The notes beneath the pieces were generated by a model, which saw only the letters and a program-made list of their open reading frames with translations, did no database searches and had not been told where the DNA came from. Shown here piece after piece: positions 18,296 to 27,111 of a stretch of 52,181 bases of DNA. Made by a program: the position numbers and the translations under genes. Location of the stretch: the NCBI GenBank assembly GCA_018265615.1, contig JABLYX010000032.1:1-52181 (forward strand). Reading direction: 5' to 3'. How positions within the stretch are numbered: position 1 is the stretch's first letter; each line of letters starts with the position of its first letter. The DNA comes from Lentisphaeria bacterium (GTDB lineage: Bacteria; Verrucomicrobiota; Lentisphaeria; Victivallales; Victivallaceae).

Positions 18296-18324
18296 AGTAT
18301 AGTCAACGCGCCGGACAAATACAA
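18296..18324 (-). promoter_or_regulatory. Promoter candidate for the dehydroquinase operon
   Basis: On the minus strand TTGTAT and TATACT are separated by exactly 17 bases, ending about 59 bases before the ATG at 18237. No other convincing pair was seen in front of this operon. The rest of the gap (18325-18557) holds no gene that I can support. Confidence 0.45.
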
Positions 18325-18507
18325 TCGTTCCGTTAGGGGATCGTTGAAAATTATTGTGCAATTACCGGACCGGTTGCTGAAGAAACGACGTTATCCTGCA
18401 AATGAGTCTTTCTGTTTGGAAATGTTTCAGAAGTGCGCAAAAAATCACAGTATGAAACGATGTTGAGCAGAGGAGGAAAATTGCTGAACGCGCCGGACGC
18501 GGCCGTC

Positions 18508-18543
18508 CCCGGAGCCATGCACGATTTCCCGCACGGTTCCGGG
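18508..18543 (-). terminator. Hairpin downstream of the SGNH hydrolase gene
   Basis: A 9-bp stem with one G-U pair (CCCGGAGCC and GGTTCCGGG, 18-base loop) begins 15 bases past the hydrolase stop. No T-tract follows, so it may only protect the transcript end. Confidence 0.3.
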
Positions 18544-18557
18544 AAGAGGGAGAACTG

Positions 18558-19310
18558 TTATTTTCCGCCGGCGTATTTCTCGGCATACGGCAGGATGGCG
18601 TCCCGCCAGATCAGGTAGCCGGCCTGCGCCGGGTGAAGGTAATCCGGCATCATCGCCGCGTCGATGGTCCCATCGGCGTTCATCAGTTTGCTGTTGATGT
18701 CAACGTAGAAAATATCCTTGCCGTCGGCCAGGGCAGGGAGTTCGCGATTGATTTCCGCAACTTTCCGCCGCATGGCGTCATTGTCATTTTTGCCGCGCGG
18801 AAACACTGCAAAAAGAAGGATTTTCGCCTGCGGCGCATTTTTTCGGACCGCCGCCAGAATCTGCCTGATTCCCTCGGCCGCCTCTTTCGGGCCGGACTCC
18901 TTCCAGCCGACGTTGTTGGTGCCGATCATCAGGACGACCAGTCCGGGGCGGACCAGCTGAAAGATTCCGCTCTCCCGGGCGATCCAGAGGGTCTGCTGCG
19001 TACGGTCGCCGGAGAAGCCGAGATTGAGGGTATGATACCGGGAGAAATTCTCCTCAAACACCTTATGGCCGGTGGTGTCCCAGAAATGAGTGATGGAGTC
19101 ACCGAGAAAGACGACCCGGACCTGGCCGCCAAGTTTTTTGGCCTCCCCGAGCTTCTGCTTCCAGCGCGACGGCCAGAAATTGCGCCACCCTGTGGTTTCG
19201 TGCAGCCCGGAAACGGGCGTGGTGGCAATACTCTCCTGAGCTGCTGCACAGCAGCCGGCGAGGAGCCCCGCTGCGGCGAAGGAGAAAATCAGTTTACGCG
19301 GATTCAACAT
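18558..19310 (-). CDS. SGNH/GDSL hydrolase, exported, probable lipoprotein
   Basis: The 250-residue protein has a signal peptide with lipobox LAGC (Cys20). The SGNH blocks are present: GDSITHFW with the catalytic Ser, the Gly in NLGFSGDRT, GTNN, and DYLHP with the Asp/His pair. It resembles PAF-acetylhydrolase-like GDSL enzymes, which include carbohydrate acetyl esterases. Start 19310 is preferred over a longer frame to 19376 because AAAGGG lies nine bases upstream and the signal peptide begins directly. An outer-surface deacylase acting on polysaccharide is inferred from the neighbourhood. It has its own promoter candidate and is transcribed alone. Confidence 0.82.
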   Translation of the reverse strand: MLNPRKLIFSFAAAGLLAGCCAAAQESIATTPVSGLHETTGWRNFWPSRWKQKLGEAKKLGGQVRVVFLGDSITHFWDTTGHKVFEENFSRYHTLNLGFSGDRTQQTLWIARESGIFQLVRPGLVVLMIGTNNVGWKESGPKEAAEGIRQILAAVRKNAPQAKILLFAVFPRGKNDNDAMRRKVAEINRELPALADGKDIFYVDINSKLMNADGTIDAAMMPDYLHPAQAGYLIWRDAILPYAEKYAGGK

Positions 19311-19347
19311 TGCATGACCCTTTTCTGTAATCGTGTAAGTTGCTGTT

Positions 19348-19376
19348 ACTATACCTGTCCGGGGCCGATAAATCAA
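19348..19376 (-). promoter_or_regulatory. Promoter of the SGNH hydrolase gene
   Basis: On the minus strand TTGATT and TATAGT are spaced by 17 bases, 38 bases before the ATG at 19310. The remaining gap to 19534 contains no supported gene. Confidence 0.5.
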
Positions 19377-19534
19377 ACCTGGATCTTCATTTCACGGGTT
19401 CCGGAGTTCGTCTGATGCATCTTGTTTTCAATGCGCAGACATGTTCAATGTGCATGATCCAATGGCTGGAAAACGGCATTTGAATGAGCCCTCTGACATT
19501 CTTCCCGCACCAGTAATCAATGAGCCGGCAGGCT

Positions 19535-20100
19535 TTATCGTCCGGGCTTACAATGTTCGGGGATTTTCAGATGTTCCCTGTCTTTCTCTGCCGTTCTCCG
19601 CTTCGAATCCGCGTATGACAAATCCTTCAGAATCTCATCTGTGCGATCTATCACCGCAGTGGAATAGCGGTACAGCGCTTCCTGATCCAACTGCTTTGAA
19701 AAATCGGCGATCTGCTGTCTGACAAGTTCATTTCCGGCTGTGATGATGGGGACTCCGATCCGTTCCTGATAATTTCCCGAGAAGAAGATTTGCTCATCAT
19801 GCCCGATCAGGGTATGCATAACGATATCTTCGATGCGAAAAATATGCCATATGGAGTAGGCGATCGTTTTACTGTGGCAGCCGCCGGCATTCATAAACGG
19901 CATTGCATTGAATTTATCTCTGTTTAATTCCGCTTTCAAGCGGTACAATTCTGCCGCCAGTATTCGGCGCAGGCTCAGAAGCGTTTCAATCCCCTGCGGA
20001 ATGATGGCTCTTTTTTGATCTGCGTCTGGACTGTTTTATTCAGTTCCGACCACTCTTGAATCATATGCTCCTGACCTGCGCCGCTCATGCAATTCGCCAT
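19535..20100 (-). pseudogene. DinB-like family protein, broken by one-base frameshift
   Basis: Reading from ATG 20100 gives MANCMSGAGQEHMIQEWSEL and onwards to QIKKEPSF, then quickly a stop. The -1 frame continues with IIPQGIETLLSLRRILAAEL and then SKTIAYSIWHIFRIEDIVMH to a stop at 19535. Adding one A to the six-A run (plus-strand T run 20011-20016) joins both into one protein of about 187 residues. SKTIAYSIWHIFRIED and GNYQERIG are of the DinB/YfiT-like four-helix kind found in Firmicutes. AT content is higher than in the neighbours. It is either a true homopolymer deletion or a sequencing error. An ATG at 20088 is an alternative start. Confidence 0.6.
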
Positions 20101-20225
20101 ACCTTATCACCGGATTGCGGACAATTCCACCGCTTTATCGTTTTCTTTCCGCTTCGATGATTTCAGTTTGACAGATATTGGTGATATATTGCCGGCGTAA
20201 TGTAAAACAGCCGGAGGCCGGTCAT

Positions 20226-20457
20226 ATGGACAAATCCATTCAATTGAAGCATCTTACGGAAGCAGAAATTTTCCGGATTTAACCATCCTGAAATCCGGGT
20301 CCTGATGTCTCTTGCGCAGGGATTGGCAGATGCGGATTCCGCAAAGAATTGGGGCGAATCGAAAGAGAGTCATCGGGCGGAGCGCCACTATGGGCCCTAT
20401 GCGATTGTAATCGATGGCGATTTTCAGATTTACGGAAGTTCGCCTGATTGTAAAGGA
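20226..20457 (+). pseudogene. GNAT acetyltransferase N-terminal remnant
   Basis: ATG 20226, with GGAGG upstream, opens MDKSIQLKHLTEAEIFRI and then a stop. In the next frame NHPEIRVLMSLAQG follows directly, then RHYGPYAIVIDGDF, so dropping one T near 20278-20280 restores the reading. The AIVIDG pattern is like the early beta-strands of the GNAT fold. After about residue 80 the similarity ends and the frame runs into the tRNA-Arg gene, so the C-terminal half, including the acetyl-CoA loop, is missing. Both a frameshift and truncation mark it as dead. The assignment to GNAT is moderate. Confidence 0.45.
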
Positions 20458-20533
<76 letters not shown>

Positions 20534-20589
20534 AATATCATAAAATAACTCCGCTGTGACGATATTTCAAGCTGTCCGGATGGAAAAAG

Positions 20590-21018
20590 TCAGCTCAGGA
20601 GCGTGAGCAGCGGGTAAATAAGGAAATTTGTGAGCCATCCGAGCACATAACAGACAACGGCGCCGACTCCGAAATAGATTTTTTTGCGGGGATCGGCGTC
20701 GCGGTTCATGAAGTGCAGGATTCCCATGCAGAACAGCAGCAGACCGATTGAGGTGAACACGCTGCCGGCTCCGCCGGCGGCCAGCATGGTCCGGGTCGTT
20801 TCGGGCAGGTCGGCCAGAAGCCGGGGCGCAGCCAGCCGGGTTCCGCAGTTTACCAACAGGCCCAGCACCATCAGAACCGTGCCGATTCCTCCGATTACAG
20901 TATCGGCTCCGCGCAGGTTTTCCCGCCCCGCGCAATACAGGATTCCACTCAGAAAGACGAGCAAGGACAGGCCGGTGAGAACCCCCGAGAGCTGCTGCAG
21001 CAAATTGTATACGGTCAT
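20590..21018 (-). CDS. Small integral membrane protein, unknown
   Basis: The 142-residue protein has four predicted membrane segments: about residues 10-30, 42-60, 85-105 and 115-138. The connecting loops are short, and RDADPRKK is a positive cytoplasmic loop before the last helix. I recognise no family. It is transcribed alone from a well-formed promoter at 21060-21088 and does not overlap its neighbours. The open frame in the other minus-strand phase over the same bases has poor composition and was not chosen. Confidence 0.6.
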   Translation of the reverse strand: MTVYNLLQQLSGVLTGLSLLVFLSGILYCAGRENLRGADTVIGGIGTVLMVLGLLVNCGTRLAAPRLLADLPETTRTMLAAGGAGSVFTSIGLLLFCMGILHFMNRDADPRKKIYFGVGAVVCYVLGWLTNFLIYPLLTLLS

Positions 21019-21059
21019 GATGGAATTGGCTTTCTGTAATGTTTTCCGTCTCTTCCTGT

Positions 21060-21088
21060 ATTATACCCGCTGTGTCGGGAAGCTTCAA
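21060..21088 (-). promoter_or_regulatory. Promoter of the small membrane protein gene
   Basis: On the minus strand TTGAAG and a perfect TATAAT are separated by 17 bases, 41 bases before ATG 21018. Confidence 0.6.
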
Positions 21089-21204
21089 GGCGAATCGGAA
21101 CTATCTGCCGGAAATTTCACGCGAAGGCCGATTGCGGCTGTCTCTTCAGAGCGTCTGCGCATTGAAAAATAAAATCGAAAATTTTGCAAAAAACACTTTT
21201 ATTT

Positions 21205-21225
21205 TATATCAAAATGATATATAAT
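21205..21225 (+). promoter_or_regulatory. Palindromic operator overlapping a -10 box
   Basis: A perfect 7-bp inverted repeat (TATATCA, AAA, TGATATA) spans 21205-21221. The -10 TATAAT at 21220-21225 overlaps its right end; the -35 (TTTTAT at 21197-21202, 17-base spacing) is weak. It lies 27 bases upstream of the GntR/LacI-type regulator ATG. This is the place and form expected for autorepression. Confidence 0.5.
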
Positions 21226-21251
21226 ATAGAAAACAAATATGGAGTGACCGG

Positions 21252-22355
21252 ATGCGGAAGACGAAATCATACAAACTGGAATCCATTCTCGAACGGAGAA
21301 TCGGTATGGGCGACTATGCGCTGCTGGACTTTCCGGCCGAGCGCAAGTTGGCGGCCGCCTTCAACGTGACGCAGATGACTGCCCGGAAAGCCGTGAAGAA
21401 CCTGGAAAAACGCGGCCTGCTCGAACGGCAGCCCAACGGCACGGTGACCGCGGCCAGAGTACACGGGGGGACGGCCGTCTTCCTGGCCCCGGCGTTCCTC
21501 TCCTCCCACGTTTTCATGTTCCAGCGGATGCTTGCGGCGGCCGCCGGGGAGGCCGGCTGGCAGTTGAGGACCGTTCTGTACACGCATTGGGACGATGCAT
21601 GCATCGAGGAGTCTCTCGAACGGTTCGACGGCGCATTCCTCTATCCAGTGCGCGAGGAGATGTCGGAACGGCTGACGGAGCTGCTCCGGGAGACCGAAAC
21701 TCCGGTCGTCGCCCTGGGCGTCGATATGAGCGGCCTCGGGATCCCCTCGTTTCTGGACCGCCCCGCGAATGCGGCGGAGCTGATGGTCGATTTCCTGAAA
21801 AATCAGGGGTATCGCAAGATCGACTTCCTGCTCACCCAGCCGCGCGGCATGGGCAGCAGCCAATGGCTCTCGGAGTGGAGGCGGCGGCTGACGCGGCATG
21901 AGCTGACGGGCGAGTTTTTCGAGTATCCCGTGGAGTCCTACGGCGACAGCTTCGAGCAGGCGTACCGGTGCGTCGGAGCACTCATCGAACGCGGCGCGTT
22001 CAACAGTGCTTGTCTGCTCGGGGCAACCATGGCCGAGGCGGTCGGCGCCTGCCGGGCGCTGGCGTCGCACGGGATCGTGCCGGGCCGGGACATCTCCGTC
22101 AGCGCCGTGGCCGGGAGCCGGGGCGGAGCAGCTGAATATTTCATTCCGTCGATCACCGCGGTGGTTTCCGGAGACTGCCGGGAGGCACTGGTGCTCTATT
22201 TCGAATGGATGGCGCAATCAGGGAGCCGCTGGCCCGGAGAGATGGTGCGCTGGGGGGAGGGCGGTCATGTGTTTGCCGGGGAGTCAGTGATTCCGGCGGA
22301 ACGGCTGCGCGGCTGCGGCGGGAAAGCGGAACTGTTCCGGGAGGCGGGAAAATGA
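21252..22355 (+). CDS. GntR-type HTH regulator with LacI/periplasmic-binding-like sensor domain
   Basis: The 367-residue protein has an N-terminal winged helix (residues about 5-70; FPAERKLAAAFNVTQMTARK is the recognition-helix region of the GntR family), followed by a sugar-binding fold of the LacI/AraR kind (about 75-350) with FLAPAFLSS at its first strand and ISVSAVAGS in the second lobe. AraR-like GntR/LacI chimeras sense sugars. RBS GGAG is seven bases before ATG. Its stop overlaps the start of the FAD oxidoreductase (ATGA), so it heads a four-gene operon and most likely controls it through the palindrome at 21205. The ligand is unknown. Confidence 0.82.
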   Translation: MRKTKSYKLESILERRIGMGDYALLDFPAERKLAAAFNVTQMTARKAVKNLEKRGLLERQPNGTVTAARVHGGTAVFLAPAFLSSHVFMFQRMLAAAAGEAGWQLRTVLYTHWDDACIEESLERFDGAFLYPVREEMSERLTELLRETETPVVALGVDMSGLGIPSFLDRPANAAELMVDFLKNQGYRKIDFLLTQPRGMGSSQWLSEWRRRLTRHELTGEFFEYPVESYGDSFEQAYRCVGALIERGAFNSACLLGATMAEAVGACRALASHGIVPGRDISVSAVAGSRGGAAEYFIPSITAVVSGDCREALVLYFEWMAQSGSRWPGEMVRWGEGGHVFAGESVIPAERLRGCGGKAELFREAGK

Positions 22356-23728
22356 ATTCGATCGGTTATCAGCGCTCTTTACCGGTTCGCCGTGAGGCGG
22401 ATGTCATGGTCGCGGGCGGCGGCCCGGCGGGAATCGCCGCGGCGGTTACGGCTGCGCGGTCGGGTGCAAAGGTGTTTCTTGTCGAGAATCTCGGCGCGTT
22501 CGGCGGCATGGGGACGTCGGGCGGGCTGCCTTTTTTCTGCCGACCGACCGACGGGAAGAATTTCCTCTCCGCCGGATTCGGGGAAGAGGTCTGTGACCGG
22601 CTCTGGGAGGAGGGCGGCGCCGGGCCGGAGATGGTGCGTGACAGGCATCCGGAGCAGATCGGCGGCTTCGTCTACAACCCCGAGGTGCTGAAGCGCGTTT
22701 ACGACGGGCTCGCGGCGGAGGCCGGCGTCGATTTTCTCTTCAACACTTCCCTGATCGACGTTATCGGGGAAGGGGGGACGCTCACGCATGCCGTCTGCGC
22801 CGCGAAAAGCGGGCTTTTCGCCGTATCCGCGAAGGTGTTCATCGATGCGACCGGCGACGGCGACCTCTGCGCCATGGCCGGGGCGCAGTATGAGAAGGGC
22901 GACGAAAGCGGACTGATGCAGGCCGGTACGCTGTGCAGCCTCTGGAGCGGGATCGACTGGAGCCGGATGAAGCCCTGGGCCGACGGCGCGCGGATGGCGG
23001 AGGCGATCGAAGAGAATCTCTTTTCCGTGCCGGACATCAGCCTGCCGGGGATCCTGCACACCGTGTCGGACTCCGGCTGGGGGAATGTCGGCCATGTTTT
23101 CGGAGTGGACGGAACCGACGAGCGGAGCGTGACGCGGGCCCTGCTCGACGCCCGCCGCCGGGTTCCGGAGTACGAAGCCTATTACCGGCGCTTTGTCGCC
23201 GGGGGGGAAAACGCCGTCATGCTGTGGACCTCTTCCTGTCTCGGGATCCGGGAGTCCCGCCGGATTATGGGTGATTATGTGCTCAATGTCGAGGATTTCA
23301 AACGGCAGGCGGTCTTTCCCGATGAAATCGGGCGGTACGCCTATCCGGTCGATCTGCACGCTCCGCATCCGGTACGGAAGCGTTCCGGCGGCGGGGTGTT
23401 TCAGACACTGCGCTACCGCAATCCCGGCGAGAGCTACGGCATTCCGTACCGCTGCCTGATTCCGCGTTCCCTCGGCAATGTGCTGGTTGCGGGACGCTGC
23501 GTCAGCACCGACCGTTATATGCAGGGGTCGCTGCGGGTCCAGCCGGGCTGCCATATCACGGGGCAGGCGGCCGGTTGTGCGGCCGCGCTCGCCGCCGCGC
23601 GGAACGGTGCGGTGCGGGAGGTCCCGGTCGCCGGATTGCAGCGGAGGTTGGCGGATCTCGGCGCTTTCCTGCCGAATTTCAATCAACAGGCGAATCGGGT
23701 CCCCGAAGCCGTTCAGGAGGAGAAATGA
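22352..23728 (+). CDS. FAD-dependent oxidoreductase (FAD_oxidored family)
   Basis: The 458-residue protein begins MNSIGYQRSLPVRREADVMV, with the dinucleotide loop GGGPAG at residues 22-27 followed by FLVE, and GGMGTSG after it. The C-terminal FAD contact is RCVSTDRYMQGSLRVQ and then GQAAG. This is the FAD_oxidored type common beside polysaccharide-degradation genes, whose reactions are mostly unknown. A longer frame back to 22205 is rejected because ATG 22352 overlaps the regulator stop as ATGA and begins where family similarity begins. The 3' end likewise overlaps the hydrolase start. No signal peptide is visible, so it is cytoplasmic. Confidence 0.82.
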   Translation: MNSIGYQRSLPVRREADVMVAGGGPAGIAAAVTAARSGAKVFLVENLGAFGGMGTSGGLPFFCRPTDGKNFLSAGFGEEVCDRLWEEGGAGPEMVRDRHPEQIGGFVYNPEVLKRVYDGLAAEAGVDFLFNTSLIDVIGEGGTLTHAVCAAKSGLFAVSAKVFIDATGDGDLCAMAGAQYEKGDESGLMQAGTLCSLWSGIDWSRMKPWADGARMAEAIEENLFSVPDISLPGILHTVSDSGWGNVGHVFGVDGTDERSVTRALLDARRRVPEYEAYYRRFVAGGENAVMLWTSSCLGIRESRRIMGDYVLNVEDFKRQAVFPDEIGRYAYPVDLHAPHPVRKRSGGGVFQTLRYRNPGESYGIPYRCLIPRSLGNVLVAGRCVSTDRYMQGSLRVQPGCHITGQAAGCAAALAAARNGAVREVPVAGLQRRLADLGAFLPNFNQQANRVPEAVQEEK

Positions 23729-25698
23729 GAAAATCACTGGCAGTCGCGCTTCTTCTGGCGCTTTTCACGGCCGGAAACGCCGCAGATGTCAACCTTGACG
23801 GGAACTGGCGGTTTTCCGGCGGCGATGATCCGCGTTATTCTGCGCCGGAGTTCGATGACTCCGGCTGGAAGGAGATCAAAGTGCCGGGCTTCTGGAAGCG
23901 TAACGGTTTTCCGGAGGCGTCCGGTATCGGCTGGTATCGCAGCCGGGTCGCGCTCGATCCAGCCGTCAGGGCGCCGCGGCAGCTGGTGCTGGAGGGAGTT
24001 GCCAGATGCGACGAGACTTACTTCAACGGGGTGCTGATCGGCAGGACCGGTGATTTCTCGGATGAATTTTCGAATCACAAGTATCTGATGCGCAGCTACG
24101 AGATCCCGCCGGAGCTGATCCGTGCGGAGAATGTCATCGCCGTCCGGATATTTCCGGGGCGCGAGCTTGCCGGGGGCGGGCTGATCCGTCCGGTCCGTAT
24201 TAGAGAGCTTTCGGAGCAGGAAGAACTTGCGGTTGTGAACCGGATCGACGGATTCTATTATGCGAAAGGAGATTCTTTCACCTGGTATCCGGAGGTGTTT
24301 AACCGGATGACGGAGCCCCGGGAGGTAATCCTCCGCACGGAGCTTCGGAATTTCGAAGGCAGTCTACTTTATGAAAAAGAGTGGCCGCTCCGGTTGAACG
24401 GCCGGGAGAATTTGCGGTTCGAGGGTTCCGCCGTTCTGCCGGAGAACGGCATCTATACGGTGCGGAGCTCGGTTCTGGTGAATGGGAAGGCTCTGAATCG
24501 GGCGGAGTCGAAGGCGGCTGTTCTTCCTCCGGCCGATCCGGCCGCTCCGCGTGACCCGCGCTTCGGCGTTGCGGCGCACCTGAACTGGTGGGACCGGGGA
24601 ACCGTCCTGAGGTCGCTCGATCTCATGAACCGGGCGCAGCTCGGAGGCGTCAGGACCGGATTCATCTGGAACGAGCTCGAACCCGTTGCGGGCGGCTTTG
24701 ATTTCGGGCGGGCCGACCTGATCGTCGAAGAGGCGGCGAAACGGAACATCAGGGTTCTGCCGGTCGTCTCCGGCGTTCCCGCATGGGCCGTCGCCGGGAG
24801 GGCGCGCAACAGGGCGCTGCCGCTGGCCCGGAGCTCCGACCGCCGGGTGTTTCTCGGCCGGCTCCTGGACCGGTACAGGAGCGCGGTGAAGCTATGGGAA
24901 TTCGACAACGAGCCGAACCTCAACAAATACCTCCCGGAAGAGTATGCCGACGCTCTGCGGTGCGCCGTGGAGACCGCGAAGACGCTCTCTCCCGAACCTG
25001 CGATTCTGGTCGGCGGGCTCTCTTCGGTTCACGTCCGCCGTCCGGGCCGGATCGCGGCGGACCGTTATCTGGAGGCGCTGTACGGCGGGGCGCCGGGCTT
25101 CTCCGGCGTCGCCTATCACCCCTATATCGGTTGGCCGGGGGACAACGGCCGGATCGCCGGGAGCTTCCTGAAGTCGCTCGACTCCGTGATCGGTATCATG
25201 AAAACGCACGGCGGGGAGCCGGAGCTCCGCCTGACGGAGTATGCAACCTCCGTTCGCCCGGACCAGGGGCGCACGGAGCTCGATCAGGCGCGTTTTCTGG
25301 TCGTGACGACGGTCTCCGGGCTGACCCGGAAGGAGGTCCGCGGCTTCTACTGGTACAACTTCCGCAACAAGGGGTTCCATCCGGGCGACAACGAGATGAA
25401 CTACGGGCTGGTCAATTGGGATTTCTCGCCCCGGACGGCTTTCGCCGCCTATGCCGTCCTGATCGACCAGCTCCGTTTTCTGGAATGGAGCGGAACGCTG
25501 GAAACAGAGGGGAACGCGACGGTCCATGTTTTCGAAGACGGCTCCCGGAAGGTGTTGGTCGGCTGGACCGATTCCGGAACCGCCTCCGTCGAAATCCCCG
25601 GTGTCGAGCGGGTCGTCAACCTGGTCGGCGTTCCCCGTGAAACGGGGCGGAAAATCGAGCTTTCAACGCTTCCCGTATATATAACCGTCAAAAAGTAA
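23725..25698 (+). CDS. Secreted GH-A clan glycoside hydrolase with GH2-like N-terminal domain
   Basis: The 657-residue protein has a signal peptide (MRKSLAVALLLALFTAGNAA). Residues about 25-190 form a GH2 sugar-binding-like jelly roll (LDGNWRFSGGDD, VPGFWKRNGF, YRSRVAL). From about 290 to 600 lies a TIM barrel with WEFDNEPN, where Glu396 is the expected acid/base, and LTEYATS, where Glu505 is the expected nucleophile. This pair on strands 4 and 7 is clan GH-A, most like GH39 or GH5-type enzymes, but the family cannot be fixed by eye. It overlaps the FAD gene by ATGA and has RBS GGAGGAG. Substrate is unknown; a plant or mucin glycan is a guess. Confidence 0.78.
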   Translation: MRKSLAVALLLALFTAGNAADVNLDGNWRFSGGDDPRYSAPEFDDSGWKEIKVPGFWKRNGFPEASGIGWYRSRVALDPAVRAPRQLVLEGVARCDETYFNGVLIGRTGDFSDEFSNHKYLMRSYEIPPELIRAENVIAVRIFPGRELAGGGLIRPVRIRELSEQEELAVVNRIDGFYYAKGDSFTWYPEVFNRMTEPREVILRTELRNFEGSLLYEKEWPLRLNGRENLRFEGSAVLPENGIYTVRSSVLVNGKALNRAESKAAVLPPADPAAPRDPRFGVAAHLNWWDRGTVLRSLDLMNRAQLGGVRTGFIWNELEPVAGGFDFGRADLIVEEAAKRNIRVLPVVSGVPAWAVAGRARNRALPLARSSDRRVFLGRLLDRYRSAVKLWEFDNEPNLNKYLPEEYADALRCAVETAKTLSPEPAILVGGLSSVHVRRPGRIAADRYLEALYGGAPGFSGVAYHPYIGWPGDNGRIAGSFLKSLDSVIGIMKTHGGEPELRLTEYATSVRPDQGRTELDQARFLVVTTVSGLTRKEVRGFYWYNFRNKGFHPGDNEMNYGLVNWDFSPRTAFAAYAVLIDQLRFLEWSGTLETEGNATVHVFEDGSRKVLVGWTDSGTASVEIPGVERVVNLVGVPRETGRKIELSTLPVYITVKK

Positions 25699-25710
25699 AG
25701 GATGCCGAAG

Positions 25711-26409
25711 ATGACGAAGATGATGGACAAGCGCTTTACATTGATCGAACTCCTGGTTGTGATCGCAATCATTGCGATTCTCGCCTCAATGCTTCTGCCG
25801 GCGTTGAACCAGGCCCGCGAGCGGGCGAACACGACCAAGTGCCTCGGCAACGAGAAGCAGATGGGAATGGGTACTTCCATGTACCTGACTGACAATTCGG
25901 ATTTCTTCATGCTTTATCAGACGCCTTACGCCGTCGCGGACGGGAACAAGCGGGTCTGGGCGGAACTGCTGAGCGACGGGCGGTATGTGAACCGCGCCGT
26001 CTTCGCGTGCCCCGCATTGAAATCCCCCAAGGTCCAGACGAACTATACGCCGAGCGGCATGACCTATACCGGGTACGGGTACAACTTCCGGCACATCGGT
26101 TCGAACATGGGGATCAGCTCAAGCGACAAGAGCACGGCGAAGCTCGGCCAGCTCCGGTACCCCTCCATCGGCTACATGGCCATGGATACGAATCAGGGAC
26201 TCGGGTCGGATCTCGGCCTATACCGTATCGTCGAGGTTCTGTCGTCGAGCCCGGCCGGCAGCGGAAGGCCCGATCCGCGCCACGGCGGCGGCGTGAACAT
26301 CCTCTACGTTGACGGGCATGTGGCATGGATGAAAGTGACGCTCGCGAATCCGTATCTGGAACTCACCTCCGGCGGCGACTCGGACCACTGGCGGTGCGGC
26401 CGCCCGTGA
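25711..26409 (+). CDS. Type II/IV pseudopilin-like protein with H-X9-DG tail
   Basis: The prepilin signal KRFTLIELLVVIAIIAILA has the basic leader, the FTLIE cleavage region with Glu+5, and the long hydrophobic helix. The C-terminus has HGGGVNILYVDGH, the H-X9-DG signature of the huge pseudopilin families of Lentisphaerae and Planctomycetes. The middle has Cys pairs typical of this group. Four in-frame ATGs occur at 25702, 25711, 25720 and 25723; 25711 is preferred because AAGG (25698-25701) is nine bases upstream. It follows the hydrolase by 12 bases and seems to share its transcript. Such proteins are thought to be exported by a type II-like machine; their role in glycan uptake is not settled. 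Confidence 0.85.
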   Translation: MTKMMDKRFTLIELLVVIAIIAILASMLLPALNQARERANTTKCLGNEKQMGMGTSMYLTDNSDFFMLYQTPYAVADGNKRVWAELLSDGRYVNRAVFACPALKSPKVQTNYTPSGMTYTGYGYNFRHIGSNMGISSSDKSTAKLGQLRYPSIGYMAMDTNQGLGSDLGLYRIVEVLSSSPAGSGRPDPRHGGGVNILYVDGHVAWMKVTLANPYLELTSGGDSDHWRCGRP

Positions 26410-26415
26410 TGCGGA

Positions 26416-27111
26416 TCACTCCGGCGGAGAGAAGCGGTAGCCGATGCCGTAGACCGTCTCGATGAGCCGGGGCGGCTCAAGCTTGCGGCGCAGCGCGACC
26501 ATGTGCTGATCGAGTGTGCGGGAGGTCTGGAAGTTCGCTTCCCACACCTCCCGCAGGATGCGGTCGCGCCCGAGCGCTTCGCCGGGGTGGGCCGCGAAGA
26601 GCCGGAGCAGCGCAATTTCGCGCGGCGTGAGCTCCACGGCGTTTTCATCCCGGAACGCCCGCAGCTGCTTTTCGTCCACCCTCCACGGGCCGAACCGGAA
26701 TTCCGCGGAATCCGGCTCCGTCCGGAGCGACTCCTTTTCGCTGCCGCGGCGGCGCAGGCAGGCCGCGATGCGCGCGCAGAGCTCGCGCAGCCCGAACGGC
26801 TTCGTGACATAGTCGTCCGCGCCGAGCTCAAGGCCGAGCACCTTGTCGATTTCTTCGCCCTTCGCGGTCAGCATGATGATCGGCACGAGCGGGTCGTCGC
26901 GCCGGATCCGGCGGCAGACCTCGTAGCCGGAGAGCCCCGGCATCATGATGTCGAGCAGCAGCAGATCGGGCTTGTGCTGATTGTACGCCGCGAGCGCGGC
27001 GCTGCCGTCGGCCGCTTCGACCGGCTCGTATCCCTCGAGTTCGAGCGCATCGGCGAGCCCGGAGCGGATGTTGCGGTCGTCTTCGGCAATCAGGATCTTA
27101 ATCGGTTCCAT
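26416..27111 (-). CDS. OmpR/PhoB-family response regulator
   Basis: The 231-residue protein has a receiver domain with acidic pocket Glu10-Asp11-Asp12, phospho-acceptor Asp54, Thr82 and Lys104, then a winged helix (ELTPREIALLRLFAAHPGEA and RTLDQHMVALRRKLE) ending YGIGYRF. All key residues are present. It overlaps the 3' end of the histidine kinase gene by 14 bases, so the pair is translationally coupled, and the VWA gene precedes both. Its stop is only six bases from the convergent pseudopilin stop, with no terminator visible between them. Confidence 0.92.
   Translation of the reverse strand: MEPIKILIAEDDRNIRSGLADALELEGYEPVEAADGSAALAAYNQHKPDLLLLDIMMPGLSGYEVCRRIRRDDPLVPIIMLTAKGEEIDKVLGLELGADDYVTKPFGLRELCARIAACLRRRGSEKESLRTEPDSAEFRFGPWRVDEKQLRAFRDENAVELTPREIALLRLFAAHPGEALGRDRILREVWEANFQTSRTLDQHMVALRRKLEPPRLIETVYGIGYRFSPPE

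Noticed and set aside
15871..18297. 808-codon plus-strand frame over the dehydrogenase operon
   Set aside because: Antisense to three clear enzyme genes with intact motifs; low-quality residue composition.
20005..20020. Programmed -1 frameshift in the DinB-like gene
   Set aside because: The run reads C-AAA-AAA-G in frame, which does not allow canonical P- and A-site re-pairing; a lost A is simpler.
22205..22351. N-terminal extension of the FAD oxidoreductase
   Set aside because: It overlaps the regulator gene and ATG 22352 gives the standard ATGA coupling and family-like start.
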